Shown here: one piece after another, positions 63,436 through 64,000 of the stretch
How positions within the stretch are numbered: position 1 is the first letter of the stretch
Layout of the letters: the number at the start of each line of letters is the position of its first letter
Assembly (NCBI GenBank): GCA_944474755.1
Contig: OX104113.1
Span: 62,268,074 to 62,332,073, forward strand
From: Limnoperna fortunei
Taxonomy: Eukaryota > Mollusca > Bivalvia > Mytilida > Modiolidae
Length of the DNA: 64,000 nucleotides
Direction of reading: 5' to 3'
Translations under genes and position numbers: made by a program
The notes under the pieces: model-generated
Seen by the model: the letters and a program-made list of their open reading frames with translations, nothing else
Databases searched by the model: none
Told to the model about the DNA's origin: nothing

Positions 63436-64000
63436 GTATGAAACATATATTTAGCTGTGTTGGTACTTACAAAATTTATACCATTCTTATTAAAATGTCT
63501 TGAATGAAAAAGGGTGGTTTCTTCTTGTTGTGTTGCTTGTGTTTTAATTAATTACAATATCTGAGTTCACATGGTTTTTTTTATCTTTATTTAAAACTTG
63601 TGATTGAACAAATTCTGTGTTTTCCATTTTTCCTTATGCTTGTACATCAATTTGTATTCTGAGATCATATTCTGGATGATGTCTTTTTGGTAGCTAATCT
63701 ACTGAACCTATTATTTACTGTCATAGTAGGTCAAATTCAAAATGGTCTATTCTCCGTAGCTGACGTTATGTTTTTTATTTTACGATATGACAGCCTATTG
63801 GGTATGTTTAATAACTTTTTGTATCTCGAAATATTTCTGCAGAAACACATATCAGTTCATTTTTGGTTTTGTTTTATTTGCTCAGAGATTTTCTATATCT
63901 AGGTTGATAGTTATGTCAAATAATTTTCTTGCTTAAACATTAAAGTAGTTCCATACATGCTGGTATAAGATTTTGCCTATATATTCAGTTTTTGGCAAAC
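63436..64000. other. Intron, nothing recognised
   Basis: No continuation of AAA5 is visible before the window ends. A 71-residue open frame at 63687 has no dynein motif. Confidence -1.

Overview
The window is AT-rich animal genomic DNA, probably from a bivalve mollusc. The lineage call rests on repeat content: many copies of a tRNA-headed SINE, and elements with 160-172 bp core tandem repeats next to an (ACGG)n tract, which fits the bivalve 'pearl' (Helentron-associated) elements. It is an inference from memory, not from a database search.

One large gene, on the + strand, runs through the whole window and is open at both ends. It is an axonemal dynein heavy chain, and its motor and stalk sequence looks most like DNAH14. 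Twenty-eight constitutive-looking exons (188-419 to 63220-63435) join with agreeing splice phases into one open frame of 1879 codons. In order they encode AAA1 (Walker A GPAGTGKT), AAA2 (GPTGGGKT), a Ser/Arg-rich linker insert, AAA3 (GDSGVGKS), AAA4 (GLDGTGKS), stalk coiled coil 1, the microtubule-binding domain, stalk coiled coil 2 and the start of AAA5. The N-terminal tail, the rest of AAA5, AAA6 and the C-terminus lie outside.

The most unusual feature is in the 10.8-kb intron between 9354 and 20133. An 18-nt microexon with its splice sites is present five times (11639, 13576, 14525, 15523, 16567) in tandemly duplicated blocks of about 1-1.5 kb. Each copy starts and ends in phase 1, so any number can be included without a frameshift, each adding one six-residue basic peptide (DPKRVK-like) just before the Ser/Arg-rich insert.

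The remaining introns are filled with repeats: an apparently intact antisense Tc1-type transposon (1602-2960); fold-back and TIR elements; a TTAA-bounded MITE in two copies; three pearl-like elements; thirteen SINE copies, mostly in the sense orientation; and four tandem arrays (76-bp, 22337-23650; 62-bp, 36137-39240; 36-bp, 43291-43758; 76-bp, 52421-57048). The two largest arrays contain seven-monomer higher-order repeats. No second host gene, tRNA gene, rRNA or CRISPR array was found.
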